From Anomaloglossus baeobatrachus (Eukaryota > Chordata > Amphibia > Anura > Aromobatidae): DNA of 64,000 nucleotides. This document shows, one piece after another, positions 11,399-22,646 of the stretch; position 1 is the first letter of the stretch; every line of letters begins with the position of its first letter. Position numbers and translations under genes: made by a program. The notes beneath the pieces were generated by a model, which was given only the letters and a program-made list of their open reading frames with translations, had not been told where the DNA came from and ran no database searches. Location of the stretch: the NCBI RefSeq assembly GCF_048569485.1, contig NC_134355.1, positions 663,701,979-663,765,978 of the forward strand. Direction: 5' to 3'.

Positions 11399-12412
11399 AA
11401 TCCCAGAACTTTAACGGTCTCATCCCAATTGGTGTAGTGGCAATCAAGGTAATAAGGGATTATTAACAGCTCACAGCTGCCAGCAAGCTAAGATTACTAA
11501 CTGTAAGTGTCTATGAGACCCCCCCATTACTAATATGAAAGTGAAAAGAACTTAACACAAACACCGAAAAAATTATTTTTTTGAAATAAAATACAAAAAG
11601 CCCCACCCTCTTTCACCAATTTATTAACCCCCAAAACACGCAGTTCCATCTTAATCCACATGAGATTCCATGACAATTCTAGCTCTGCTACATCTAAAGA
11701 CAAAGTGAGCAGCCATAGAAAGTGACTACCCGCTATAAGCTTCAGGCGAAGACTGAGCATTGAGAGCATTGAGGTCTTTCAGGTTGTTTGTGGTCACAGC
11801 TGGAGGTGGAGGTTCCCATGGCCTTCCACCTGTGATCACAGGTAACCTGACCTCAGGTAACCTCAATAAACTCAGTGATCTCACCTCAGATGAGGTCACT
11901 GAGTTCACAGAACTTTTTCTCCTGGTAGAAAACTGCTGTTTTTTGCCAAGAGATGCAAATTAGTGCTAACATTTTTACACAATATTCTTGCACCCAATCT
12001 ACACCTCCTGGCAAAAAAATCGTATTACTGCAGCATCACACCACATGCGGTTTTGATTAAATTATTTGCCAGGAGATATAGATTGGGTGCATGAATATGG
12101 TTTAAAATTTTCATCACCAAATTTGAATGTCTTGGGCAAAAAAAAATACAAAAACATGACTTGACTCCGTTTCAGTGATGATTTCTACCAGGAGGTGCAA
12201 ATTTGGTGCTTAAATGTCTGCACCACATTTCTGCACCAAATTTGCACCTTCTGGTAGAAATCATACCAAAACAACGTCACAACCGTTTTTTTGCATTTTG
12301 GGGCTAAGAGTTGCAAATTTGGTGATGAAATTTTTACACCATATTCCTGCACCTAATCTACACCTCCTGTTATAAAATTGCATCACTGCCGCATCATACC
12401 ACATATGGTAGT
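11399..12412. repeat. Diverged direct and inverted repeat block
   Basis: No gene is supported. Between about 11940 and 12412, variants of a motif like CAAATTTGGTGC, followed by a CACC-ATTTTGCACC-type stretch, recur several times in both orientations (for example near 12195-12260 and 12305-12370). At 11820-11915 there are short palindromes built on AGGTAACCT and AGTGATCTCACCTCAGATGAGGTCACT. I treat this as an old non-coding repeat. Confidence 0.4.
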
Positions 12413-13436
12413 TGTTAAGGATGGGACGATTGGATATAAATTAATATGATGTCAATCGTCGCCCGAAGTCTGCTGGTCAGACGACAAAGCCACTACGGGA
12501 CTGGTGAACGGATACAGCAAATAAGGAAAACCAAAATGTGAACGTAGGAGATGTTTAAGGGCATACCCCAATGTATAGCGTGTCCCTGCTAGCTTCACAG
12601 GTAAAAAGGTATTGGTCACGTGTGAAGGGACACATCAGACCGAGAGGTAACCCAGTTAGCGTCACTGGGAAACCGAGGACTGGTACACAAACACACAAGT
12701 CTGCCACTGACACTGCAGACAACCAGTCACATGCGTAGGGTCATGTCAGACTGAGTGGGACACCCAGTTAGCATGACTGGGCACCCAGGGACTTGTAAGA
12801 GAGGAGCTGACCCTCACTGTGCCATAACACAAGTGTACCGAGATACGAATACCTTATACCGGTGCCTAGCCCTGATACACACACACACACGCCTGCCACT
12901 GACTCTGTAGGATAAGATGATGCTGGAACCCACACACACATGAAGCACAGTCTGCTGACTGAGCTGCCGTCATAGAGAATGTGATGCTCGCACTCTGATG
13001 GGCGTGGCTACAGACCTTTTATAGCCACCTCCCTGGCCCAGGCCACATCGCATATGGTAATGGCGCTGGTTGCGGCCATTCCATGGCTGCCACGTCACCG
13101 CTGACGTCACCGTGACCAATCAGTGGCTACCGCGTCACCGCTGACGTCACCATGAGCCAATCAGCGGTCGCAGCATCAGGGGTGACATCACATGCATGCG
13201 CTATAGTGGTAATCCCGCACTTTGTGCCTGGAGAGGCTGCGGGAACCCACGCATGCGTGATAGCGCTAAATGAGCACTTAAGCACCAGGTGGCTAGAGTC
13301 TTGTACCATCCTGAGCCTGTCAGCCCGACACTTCAAGCGACGGTCAGGTGGCGCTGCGGAGTCAACCGATCCCAATGTAGGATTCAATGAGGGGACTGGA
13401 CCGGTTTGGGATTTAAAAGGACCCCGAACCATAACA
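12413..13436. repeat. Possible old solo LTR
   Basis: The block starts TGTTAAGGATGG and ends CCATAACA, so it has TG...CA ends with a short inverted repeat (TGTTA/TAACA). The flanks TAGT and GAGT agree at three of four bases, which is weak support for a target duplication. The interior has tandem copies of CGTCACCGCTGACGTCACC near 13095-13150. No coding domain is present. It could equally be another repeat type. Confidence 0.35.
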
Positions 13437-14453
13437 GAGTATAACTTTTAACCTTTTCTGGATTTATTTTATCTAGATTTGGATCTATTGACTTTATGCC
13501 AAACTGCCTTTCTCATGAACCTCGCGTTATACACATTTTTTGTCAACATTAATTACTGATTGTTAATTTTTTCAGAATATGTATGATGCCCTTCTTTTAT
13601 ATTTTTTACATAATGTGTATGATACCTACCTCTTCAATTCTCCTACATATAAAACTGTATCCCCTAGTGGTAAATGTTTATCAGTTTATTTCCTTCTCTT
13701 CTATGTTATCCACTGTAGTCCTAGGTGACAGGAAAATATGATGCAAGATGGTCAGGCTATTAAGGGGTGGAGGAGGCATTTATTTTTTCTTTCTCTTTTT
13801 AATTTTGACTTTTTTAAAAGCCATTATACAGGAAAGAATGTTTCATAACATTTTTTTTTCTGCAAAATGCATTTTATTTTTGGTTTGTATAAATTTTATT
13901 GTCAGTCCATAAAAGTGGAGTAATACTCTGACAATATTGTAACCAGCAGCGTCCAGGGAGTCAGAGATCCATACAGGCATCTTCCTTATGATATTCCTAT
14001 TCTATTTGAATGCTGTTTCTATCGGTATTAGTGATTTTCCTGTCCTCCGCTCCAGAGTCCTCCTAGTAGGGTTTTCCGGAAAAATGTTAGAGTCTCCCTT
14101 TAATTTATATTATACTCGTTACTCAAATATAACCCTTCTGAGCGTCCAACCTGCTCAATTCGAGTACTGAGTACTTGAGAATTTTATTGCTCACTCATCA
14201 CTAATTGTTACCCTTTTACTCACCAGTGTATATAATTTAGAGGCATCAGATCAACCGCAAAATTCACCCTTTCAATCAATTTTTGTAGTGAGCAAAGGGA
14301 GTCAAAGCGTGATAAAAGATATAAAATCATAATGGTTATAACACAGCAATGCACAGGCAAAAATCTTTTTTGTTATATGTCACAGTTGAGGCACTGAGCT
14401 TTATGGTTCTGGTGCAACAGTGACTGTATCTATGCTTGGTAGTTACGTTTCTA
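13437..14453. other. Unassigned sequence with one hAT-like end
   Basis: No gene is supported. The only recognisable element is a hAT-type terminus ending TCACTCATCACTA at 14203. The rest is AT-rich and unassigned. Confidence 0.35.
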
Positions 14454-14873
14454 TTTAGAGGTAGGGATGAGCGAGTACTAAAAAGCTCGGGTGCTCGAGG
14501 CTCGGGCCGAGCATCCCAAGATACTCGTGTACTCGGCCCGAGCACCGAGCCCAATGTTATCCTATGGGAGACCCGAGTATTTTTATGAAATGACCCCCGG
14601 CAGCATATAGAAACCCTAAAAATGTCACAAAAGTCTCAGAAGAGTGCTCAAATGACATGGCAACAGCATGGGGAAGACCCCTTGAAGCATTTATCACTCA
14701 AAAGTCACAGCTGTGAACAATTTTGTCCGCGTTTTACGCCATTTTTACGGACTCACCAGAAAACCTTCAAAAATGACACCAAAATGAATTTTCATGGCGG
14801 AAATGTTAAGGGCACATACCCAATAGTGAGATAGAGCTGGTGTATGTTACTTTTTGAGATTACATGAAAGATT

Positions 14874-15607
14874 TTACGTGAAAACATTGTGTGGCACTCC
14901 GATGTCCCTGTGAAGAGACGTACATGAAGGCCTCTTGAGTCTAATGTGCCCATTTTGAGGAAGTGAGTCTTTGTAGTATTTTCCTTTGCCAGGGCAGTCC
15001 AAAATTGTGAGGTTCACCAATGCCCCTGCATACAGACGTGCATGAGGGCCTGTATACCTGAAGTGCCCATTGTAAGGAAGTGGGTCTATTGTAGTATAGC
15101 CCTTTGGCAGGACAGCCAAAAATTGGGAGGCTCCACATTGTCCCTGGATAGAGACACGCATGATGGCCTGTATACCTGAAGTGCCCATTGTAAGGAAGTG
15201 GGTCTATTGTAGTATAGCCCTTTGGCAGGAGAGCCAAAAATTGGGAGGCTCCACATTGTCCCTGGATAGAGACGTGCATGAGGGCCTGTAAACCAGAAGT
15301 GCCCATTGTAAGGAAGTGGGTGTATTGTAGTATAGCCCTTTGGCAGGGCAGCCAAAAATTGGGAGGCTCCACATTGTCCCTGGATAGAGATGTGCATGAG
15401 GGCCTCAAAACATTGTTCCCATTGCAAAGGAGCGGGTCTCCTGTCGTTGTAATGTCCATTCTGAAAGAATGGGCGAAAAAATTTACCACTGGGGTTATAC
15501 CTGAAACAACGGCCTAACTATTGTAACGGTCATCATGGTGGCGCATGAGGAGAAGGAGGAGCAGTCCAGCGATTATCCAAAGTCCAGAAGTGTGTACCCA
15601 TGGGTGA
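14874..15607. repeat. 734-bp direct duplication, left copy
   Basis: This segment of the hAT 3' region is repeated at a constant offset of 1704 bases at 16578-17311, with scattered single-base differences (for example near 15160 and 15190). Inside each copy a unit of about 118 bp, recognisable by GCCCATTGTAAGGAAGTGGG and TTGGGAGGCTCCACATTGTC, is repeated about four to five times. Minus-strand open frames of 113-182 codons here simply read through the tandem units. Confidence 0.8.
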
Positions 15608-16577
15608 ACACCAATAAATGGCCAAAATCATATATTTAGCTAACTCTGAAGTAAGAACAATAACCTATAAAGAACAGAGTAGATAACACAAAGGTAGAAT
15701 CAAATAATATCTTTATTGAAAAATTCATCAGCAAAGTAAAAAACACAGACAAAAGAAAAAGAAAAAGGGGGATAAACCATAAAATTATTTCCATCCATAA
15801 GCAACCCAAAAACACAATTGTATCACCAATACATAATGAATAAATATATATATATATTTTGACCACTAGGGGTCTTCAATATAAGGTATAAATATAGCAC
15901 TCCTCTTCAGTCAGTATAGAAAGCAATAAACCAGATGTGTGGGACAAATCCACCTGTGCAAATAAAGCAAGAGATAGATAAAATGCACTATATGGGCTGT
16001 GTTTCAATAGCAAGCTAGACAAGTATAAATGGCACTGCCAATATATATATTGCACCAACCCAAAGATGATAAATAGCAGCAGAAAGATAATACTTATTGC
16101 ACTGACCCAGAGCACCGAAAAACCAGCGGTTTTAGCAGCAAAAAGGACAAGTAATATTGCATTAGCCCGAGGTTCGAAAATGCTGCCACAAAAAGCGTGA
16201 AGAGGCCAGGGAATACACAGTAATTATTGCACTGATCCAGAGCACCGAAAAACAGCGGTTTTTAGCAGCAACAAGACAAATAATATTGCATTAGCCCGAG
16301 GTTCAAAGATGCTGCCACAAAAACATATAGAGGCCAGGGGATACACAGTAATTATTGCACTGACCCAGAGCACCGAAAACCAACGGTTTTAGCAGCAACA
16401 GGACAAATAATATTGCATTAGTCCGAGGTTCAAGGATGCAGCCACAAAGGCATAAGGAGGCCAGGGGATACAATGGCAGCCATACGAACCAGTGTCAGGC
16501 GGCCAGAATAAAGTGCATGGAGCTTGGAGAAAATGAATACCCTAACGCGCGTTTCGCCAGGGGCTTCTTCGTGAGGG
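15608..16577. mobile_element. 970-bp insert between the 734-bp duplicates, with hammerhead-like end
   Basis: The sequence between the duplicated blocks is absent from the inferred empty hAT site. It is AT-rich on the left. Between about 16098 and 16460 it holds about three imperfect units of roughly 125 bp (each with CCAGAGCACCGAAAA and TAATATTGCATTAG). At its right end, on the minus strand, is a hammerhead-like motif. No protein domain is present. The simplest reading is a non-autonomous retroelement, possibly Penelope-like, inserted with a very long target duplication. A tandem duplication that was then invaded is the alternative. Confidence 0.5.
16543..16577 (-). ncRNA. Degenerate hammerhead-like motif
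   Basis: On the minus strand CTCACGA (16569-16575) stands where CTGACGA is expected, followed by a GCC/GGC stem, GAAAC (16551-16555) and GCGCGTT. ACG/CGT could form stem III. The G-to-C change in the invariant core makes activity unlikely. Confidence 0.35.
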
Positions 16578-17311
16578 TTACGTGAAAACATTGTGTGGGA
16601 CTCCGATGTCCCTGTGAAGAGACGTACATGAAGGCCTCTTGAGTCTAATGTGCCCATTTTGAGGAAGTGAGTCTTTGTAGTATTTTCCTTTGCCAGGGCA
16701 GTCCAAAATTGTGAGGTTCACCAATGCCCCTGCATACAGACGTGCATGAGGGCCTGTATACCTGAAGTGCCCATTGTAAGGAAGTGGGTCTATTGTAGTA
16801 TAGCCCTTTGGCAGGACAGCCAAAAATTGGGAGGCTCCACATTGTCCCTGGATAGAGACATGCATGAGGGCCTGTAAACCTGAAGTGGCCATTGTAAGGA
16901 AGTGGGTCTATTGTAGTATAGCCCTTTGGCAGGAGAGCCAAAAATTGGGAGGCTCCACATTGTCCCTGGATAGAGACGTGCATGAGGGCCTGTAAACCAG
17001 AAGTGCCCATTGTAAGGAAGTGGGTGTATTGTAGTATAGCCCTTTGGCAGGGCAGCCAAAAATTGGGAGGCTCCACATTGTCCCTGGATAGAGATGTGCA
17101 TGAGGGCCTCAAAACATTGTTCCCATTGCAAAGGAGCGGGTCTCCTGTCGTTGTAATGTCCATTCTGAAAGAATGGGCGAAAAAATTTACCACTGGGGGT
17201 ATACCTGAAACAACGGCCTAACTATTGTAACGGTCATCATGTTGGCGCATGAGGAGAAGGAGGAGCAGTCCAGCGATTATCCAAAGTCCAGAAGTGTGTA
17301 CCCATGGGTGA
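16578..17311. repeat. 734-bp direct duplication, right copy
   Basis: Second copy of the 14874-15607 block. It is directly continuous with the hAT 3' sequence leading to the transposase stop at 17345, so this side or the left side is the original target. Confidence 0.8.
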
Positions 17312-17344
17312 GTGGAGGTACATGGCAAATTCCCGTTACAAACT

Positions 17345-19476
17345 TTAATTTCCGCTCTCATTTGCTGGTGGTGTGGTGAAGTCTGGCCCAATCCAACCCT
17401 TGTTCATCTTGATCAGAGTCAGCCTGTCAGCATTTTCAGTTGACAGGCGGGTGCGTTTATCTGTAATGATTCCACCTGCGGCACTAAAAACACGCTCTGC
17501 CAAAACGCTAGTGGCAGGGCAGGCCAGATCTTCCAAGGCGTAGAGAGCCAATTCATGCCACGTGTCCAGCTTGGATACCCAATAATTGTAAGGCACAGAG
17601 GAATGTCGGAGTACAGTTGTTCGATCTGCAAGGTACTCCTTGAGCATCTGGGTAAACTTAGGATTTCTTGTGGCACTACCCCGCACCTCAGGGGCTGTGG
17701 TACGTGAGGGGCTGAGAAAACTGTCCCACATCTTAAAGACTGTTCCCCTACCTCTGGCGGATTGGACTTGTGCCCCTCTCGGCTGTACGCCTTGGTTGTC
17801 CACTGATTCCTGACCTATGCCGCTAGCGTTTTGTGAGGGGAATGCTTTGCCTACTTCCGTGACTATGGCCTTCTGTAACTGCTGCATTTTGGCTGACCTC
17901 TCCGCCTCGGGAATAAGAGACATAAAGTTCTCCTTGTAGCGTGGGTCTAACAGTGTTACCAACCAGTAATGATTGTCGGCCAAGATGTTCTTAACGCGAG
18001 GGTCACGAGACAGGCAGCTTACCATAAAGTCGGCCATGTGCGCCAGACTCTTAACAGCCAGTACTTCAGTATCCTGACCAACACGATGACTGAACATGCT
18101 GTCCTCCTCCTCCTCATCTACCCTATCCTCTGGCCAGCCACGCTGAACCGAGGATATGACTGGTGTGCATGTCATATCCTCAATTTGGCCGGAGAGTTGC
18201 TCCATGTCTTCATCCTCCTCCTCGTCATAGTCCTCCACTGCACGTTGTGATGAGACGAGGCTCGGCTGTGTGTTATCACCCACACCCACTACTGTTTCTT
18301 GCTCCAACTCATCGCGCTCCGCCTGCAATGCATCATGTTTGTTTTTGAGCAGAGACCGTTTTAGAAGGCAGAGAAGCGGTATGGTGACGCTAATAATGGC
18401 GTCATCCCCACTCACCATCTTGGTGGAGTCCTCAAAGTTTTGGAGGATGGTACATAGGTCGGACATCCATCTCCACTCCTCAGGTGTTATGTGTGGAGTT
18501 TGACCCATTTCCCGACGGCTTAGGTGATGCAGGTACTCAACAACTGCCCTCTTCTGCTCACATATCCTGACCAACATGTGCAGAGTTGAATTCCAACGCG
18601 TGGGGACATCACACACCAGTCTGTGAGCCGGAAGATGCAAACGGCGCTGAAAGCCGGCAAGGCCGGCTGAAGCAGTATGTGACTTTCGAAAATGTGCAGA
18701 CAGGCAGCGAACTTTTACCAGCAGATCAGACAGCTCTGGGTATGACTTTAGAAACCGCTGAACCACGAGGTTGAGCACATGGGCCACGAATGGAACATGT
18801 GTCAGCTGGCCTCGGCTCAAAGCCGCCACCAGGTTCCGGCCATTGTCACACACGACCTTTCCTGGCTTTAGGTTCAGAGGTGTGAGCCAGTGATCTGCCT
18901 GCTGTTTCAGAGCTGTCCACACCTCTTCTGCATTGTGGGGTTTGTCACCTATGCAGATTAGCTTCAGCACAGCCTGTTGCCGCTTCGCCGAGGCAGTGCT
19001 GCAGTGCTTCCAGCTTGGGACTGGTGTGGAGGGTAAAGTGGATGAGGATGCGCAGGAGGAGGATGAGGCTGAGGAGCATGACATTCCGTAGCTGTAGAGT
19101 GTGGGTGAAACCCTGACTGAGGTAGGGCCTGCAAACCTTGGTGTGGGAAGGACGTGTTCCGTCCCTCGCTCAGACTGGGTCCCAGCTTCCACAATATTAA
19201 CCCAGTGTGCCGTCAACGAGATGTAGCGGCCTTGCCCACAAGCACTTGCCCACGTGTCTGTGGTTAGGTGGACTTTGGCTGAAACAGCGTTGTTCAGGGC
19301 ACGTGTGATGTTTTGTGACACGTGGTTATGCAATGCGGGGACGGCACACCGGGAGAAATAGTGGCGGCTGGAGACCGAGTAATGTGGGACAGCTGCCGCC
19401 ATCAGGTCGCGGAATGCTTCTGTCTCCACCAGCCTAAAAGGCAACATTTCCAGTGGAAGCAGTCGCGAAATGTTAG
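17345..19476 (-). CDS. hAT transposase, catalytic and hATC part
   Basis: This is the C-terminal two thirds of a hAT-Ac-type transposase, the enzyme that cuts and rejoins the transposon. The frame is open for more than 700 codons. It shows the first catalytic Asp in LTTDTWAS, the second in VVCDNGRN, and the C-terminal dimerisation region with CPATSVLAERVFSAAGG, which carries the catalytic Glu. An acidic insertion with DEEEDEDMEQ and DEEEEDS runs lie between. The frame runs upstream of the first Met (MLPFRLVE) as ISRLLPLE directly to the boundary of the LTR insertion at 19477. The codons on the other side of that insertion continue it, so the insertion alone separates the two blocks. It resembles host ZBED genes, but its TIR and target duplication show that it is still a transposon gene. 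Confidence 0.85.
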
Positions 19477-20626
19477 TGTGGCGCCCCTGACCTGGTCAGG
19501 CACCACTGAGTACTGCACCCATGCTGGGGACAGTACAAACAGGTAATCCAGAAGGCTGACCGAGGTGTGACTACACAGGCGCATAGTGATCAGGTCTCAC
19601 ACATGTACCTATGAGAGGACCCCTGGGGATCCCAGGAGGGGGAAAAGCCTTCACCTCCACTGGAATAGTGGAGGGGGCCAAAAGCCTCCATCTCCTCTCA
19701 AGGGGTGTGGTAAGAGAGCCTGGTTGCTAGGTGGCGTAGGCAAGAACAGGAGAGGAGGAGCAGTGAGCCGGTTCAGTGCAGAGTCCAGGGAGCTCCGAGG
19801 AGAGCTGACCCCTACCCCTGGGGCTGTTGCAGTCTGACAGCGTCCGCGCAGTGGCTACCGACGGGGGAGAACGGTCACCTAGGAGTGCTACCCGAAACCC
19901 ATCTCCAGCTAGAGAGAGAGCACAGAGTGGGAAGTAAGGAGACTGCTAGGGAGAACCAGGCCCAAACGGGCGGCAGATCCCGGAGCGGGGATAGATCCAC
20001 CTTTCCCTGCTAAACCTGCCGGTGTGGGGCCCTCAAAGCCCACACCACAACACCTAAAAGCCGCAGCCACGTAGCCACAGTTAGGGCCCATAGTTCACAG
20101 GAGGCAAGCAGCTGGAGTGATCTGGCCCAGGCAACAAGCAAACGGCAAACGAAGGGGAGAGAGGCTTCGGCAACTTCCCTGGGTGACCCCCATAGGGACT
20201 AAAAGTCGGGGTTACCCCAAACCACCAAGGGCTAAGGAAGGCGAGTTGGTAGTCACCATCAGAAGTCAGCCTGAAGGATACCTGGTTCCAGCCTGGTTCA
20301 TCCCAGCTACGCCCGGGTTACTCACCCTGCCATCTGAAGTGAGTAAAACCCCTGAAAGACATCCTGCTTGTGTGGAGTTATTCTGCGCCTTGTGGTTCTA
20401 CACACCTACACAGGGCCCTGGGGCTTGCCTCACTCTCAGGAGGCTATTACAACCGACTGCACCCACCATCAGCCCCAGGCATCCCTTAACCTGCAGTGGC
20501 GGTCCCCACTGACCGCAATTCTGAGAGTGGCGTCACGACAAATAGAAGATTTCCTACCTGTGACCAGACTGAGCCAGTGGAGTCCCTGAAGGTAATGCAC
20601 CGACACAGCGTTCTCGGGGCTTCACA
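19477..20626 (+). repeat. 5' LTR of the cold-shock LTR element
   Basis: 1150 bp, from TGTGGCGCCCCTGACC to GGGGCTTCACA. The open frames within it occur identically in the 3' LTR and are not genes. Confidence 0.9.
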
Positions 20627-20629
20627 TCT

Positions 20630-20647
20630 GGCGTCACGAACAGGATA
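20630..20647 (+). promoter_or_regulatory. Probable primer-binding site
   Basis: TGGCGTCACGAACAGGAT begins three bases after the 5' LTR. The Gypsy at 31324 has the same 18-mer with one difference (CACAAAC) at the equivalent place, 38734-38751. I have not identified the tRNA. Confidence 0.6.
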
Positions 20648-20669
20648 AGGACTAGACCTGTTCAGACAG

Positions 20670-22646
20670 GTGACCATGTGCCTGGGCGGTCCGCTTGAAA
20701 AATTGGAAGCGCCGCCATATTGCCACCATGAAAAGCGCGCTGAAAAACAACAGCAGCCCGCGCTGGGAGAAGTTACCGCCCACGAAGAGGTGTGGCTACC
20801 CAGAGATCCCCTGCAGAGTCCTGACCTCGCTTGTGAAGAGAGCGGAAGCGTTCAGAGACGGCGGAACGGAAAAGAAGCCAGCAGCTTGTTGTTAGAGAAA
20901 ATGGCGTCTGAACACCGAGACCCAGAGCCAGGCTCCACTGCCTGGTGGTGTCGGGAGCTTGCCGAGTTCTGCGATCAACTGGAGGCCAGGGTCGGAAGGC
21001 AGATCAGAGAGGGACGTGCGGAGTTTCTGGAAATGACCGCGGCGGTTCAGGCCTATGAAGAGAGAGCCGCGCGCCGAGTGCCAGACCGGGCGGTGACGAC
21101 TCAGACCCCGATGCTGCCACCGATGGGTGAGTCCAGTGATGCCCCTGCCAGCGCGAGTGCCCCGACCCCTGCTGCCACGTCCGCGGTCCCTGAAGAGGCG
21201 TCCGGCGCGGCGACGCTGAAGCAGGCCGCAGCCACGCCAGGTGCAGCCCGCCAAGCTCAGGCCGCCGCAGCGATGCCCTGCTCGGCCCACCAAGACCCGG
21301 TCCCTGCAACAGCGCCCAGTCCGGCCCGCAAAGATCCGGCTGCCGCCGCGACCCTAATCCACGCCGCAGGTGTGACGCTGACCCAGGCCGCCGCCATGCT
21401 AGGCCCGGCCCGCCGAGACCCTACCGCAGCCGCCACGCTCGTCCGCGCCGCAAGTGAGGTGCTGAACCAGGCCGCAGCCCCGTCAGGTGCGGCCCGCCAA
21501 GCCCAGATCGCTGCAGCGACGCCCAGCCCAGCCTGCAAAGACCCCATCGCAGCTGCGACGCCGATCCAAGCTGCGCCAGAAACGCCCATCCAGGCCGCCG
21601 CCATGCCAGGCGCGGCCCGCCAAGACCAGGCCGCCGCCATATCGGGCGCGGCCCGCCAAGAAAAGACAGACGTATCATTGTTTACCCCGGCCTGCAAGGC
21701 CAGAGCAGACACCGCTCCCCAGTCTAAGGAAGTCCCTGCTAGGAAGCCCACGCTGGGGGAGGACCCTGCATACTGGCAGCTGAAGGCTGACATGGAGGCC
21801 AAGTTCCCACAGGAGATGGTGGACCGGTACATGCTACCTCCGCATACCCCCAAGAGGATTCCGACAACTCCTGCAGCAACCACGCCAAAGAGTCCCCCGC
21901 CTGGGCCTGCTGATGAAAGTCCATCCCCAGCACTGCCACCAAAGGAGTGCTCAGAAGAACTAAGGGGGAGGGGAGGCCAGGAAGCTGAGGAGCTGACTCA
22001 GGAGCCACCAGCAGTGGATCCATACCCCGAGCCAGAGATGCTGCCGTATTCCCGCTGGGATGAAGAAGACCTGACACCGTCTGCTGAAGAAGATTTGCCT
22101 AAGAGCCTCACCTGGGAGCTGGTAAGCTGTACCTCGCAGAATCCAGCCCGCAAGACACGGCGCCGTAGCAGAACCCAGTCTTTCCCTGCACCGCCATCCC
22201 CAGAGCAGAGAGAAGTCACGGCCCGAGACCTAGAAGAAAAACGGTTCCTGAGGAGAGCCAAAGCACAGGTCAGAGGACCCCTTTGTAGAGGAGTTGTGGA
22301 AGACTTTAACTTGAAGAGCGGATATGGCTTTATAGTGGCACCAGGTATGAAAGAGGGCATTTTTGTCAATAGAAGAGACGTCAGAGCCCATCTGCCCAGA
22401 GGACATCCAGGAAGGAACCTAAGAATGGGAGACTCCGTACAATTTACCATGCATCAAGGAGAAAGGGGCTGGTATGCGCTAGATGTAGCACCATGTCCTA
22501 AAGAAGAAGAAAGGAAAGACAGCGATAAAGAAAGAAAAGACAAAGGACCTACTGACGAGACTACCACAGATGAAGAAAAAGGTCAAGAAACCAACAGGTG
22601 CCGCAGCCCTACAGGCCCAAGCCCTGGTGAGGAGGAATCTGCATAA
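20670..22646 (+). CDS. 658-codon protein with C-terminal Y-box-like cold-shock domain
   Basis: The only long frame of the LTR element. A second start at 20901 (residue 78, AAAATGG context) may be the real one. Residues about 90-140 look helical. About 175-335 is an Ala/Pro/Gln-rich series of degenerate repeats with GAARQ and PARKDP variants. About 350-530 is Pro/Glu-rich and includes a basic KTRRRSR stretch. About 540-608 matches a cold-shock domain: GVVEDFN, KSGYGFI (RNP1), GIFVN (RNP2), then PGRNLRMGDSVQF and GERG, in the order and spacing of Y-box proteins. The usual KWFN Trp is replaced by Asp. The charged tail is rich in Lys and Glu. Cold-shock domains bind single-stranded RNA or DNA. 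A role in binding the element's own RNA is my inference. No protease, reverse transcriptase or zinc knuckle was seen. Confidence 0.8.
   Translation: MTMCLGGPLEKLEAPPYCHHEKRAEKQQQPALGEVTAHEEVWLPRDPLQSPDLACEESGSVQRRRNGKEASSLLLEKMASEHRDPEPGSTAWWCRELAEFCDQLEARVGRQIREGRAEFLEMTAAVQAYEERAARRVPDRAVTTQTPMLPPMGESSDAPASASAPTPAATSAVPEEASGAATLKQAAATPGAARQAQAAAAMPCSAHQDPVPATAPSPARKDPAAAATLIHAAGVTLTQAAAMLGPARRDPTAAATLVRAASEVLNQAAAPSGAARQAQIAAATPSPACKDPIAAATPIQAAPETPIQAAAMPGAARQDQAAAISGAARQEKTDVSLFTPACKARADTAPQSKEVPARKPTLGEDPAYWQLKADMEAKFPQEMVDRYMLPPHTPKRIPTTPAATTPKSPPPGPADESPSPALPPKECSEELRGRGGQEAEELTQEPPAVDPYPEPEMLPYSRWDEEDLTPSAEEDLPKSLTWELVSCTSQNPARKTRRRSRTQSFPAPPSPEQREVTARDLEEKRFLRRAKAQVRGPLCRGVVEDFNLKSGYGFIVAPGMKEGIFVNRRDVRAHLPRGHPGRNLRMGDSVQFTMHQGERGWYALDVAPCPKEEERKDSDKERKDKGPTDETTTDEEKGQETNRCRSPTGPSPGEEESA

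Noticed and set aside
11820-11915. Steroid-receptor-like palindromes (AGGTCA-type half-sites)
   Set aside because: They occur inside an old diverged repeat with no gene nearby. Such short motifs are expected by chance in this repeat.
9494-14203. A single 4.7-kb hAT bounded by TAGTGATGAGTG ends
   Set aside because: The 8-bp flanks do not match, and the two subterminal sequences differ, so the ends may come from separate elements.
14874-17193. Paired open frames of 104-182 codons with repeated peptides
   Set aside because: They read through tandem units of about 118 bp present in both 734-bp duplicates. There is no domain and no start context.
17345-19447. Host domesticated ZBED gene
   Set aside because: The frame lies inside an element with hAT ends and an exact 8-bp target duplication, so it is a transposon gene and not a domesticated one.
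19586-20589. Open frames of 60-131 codons repeated at 23436-24439
   Set aside because: They lie inside the two identical LTRs and have no domain support.
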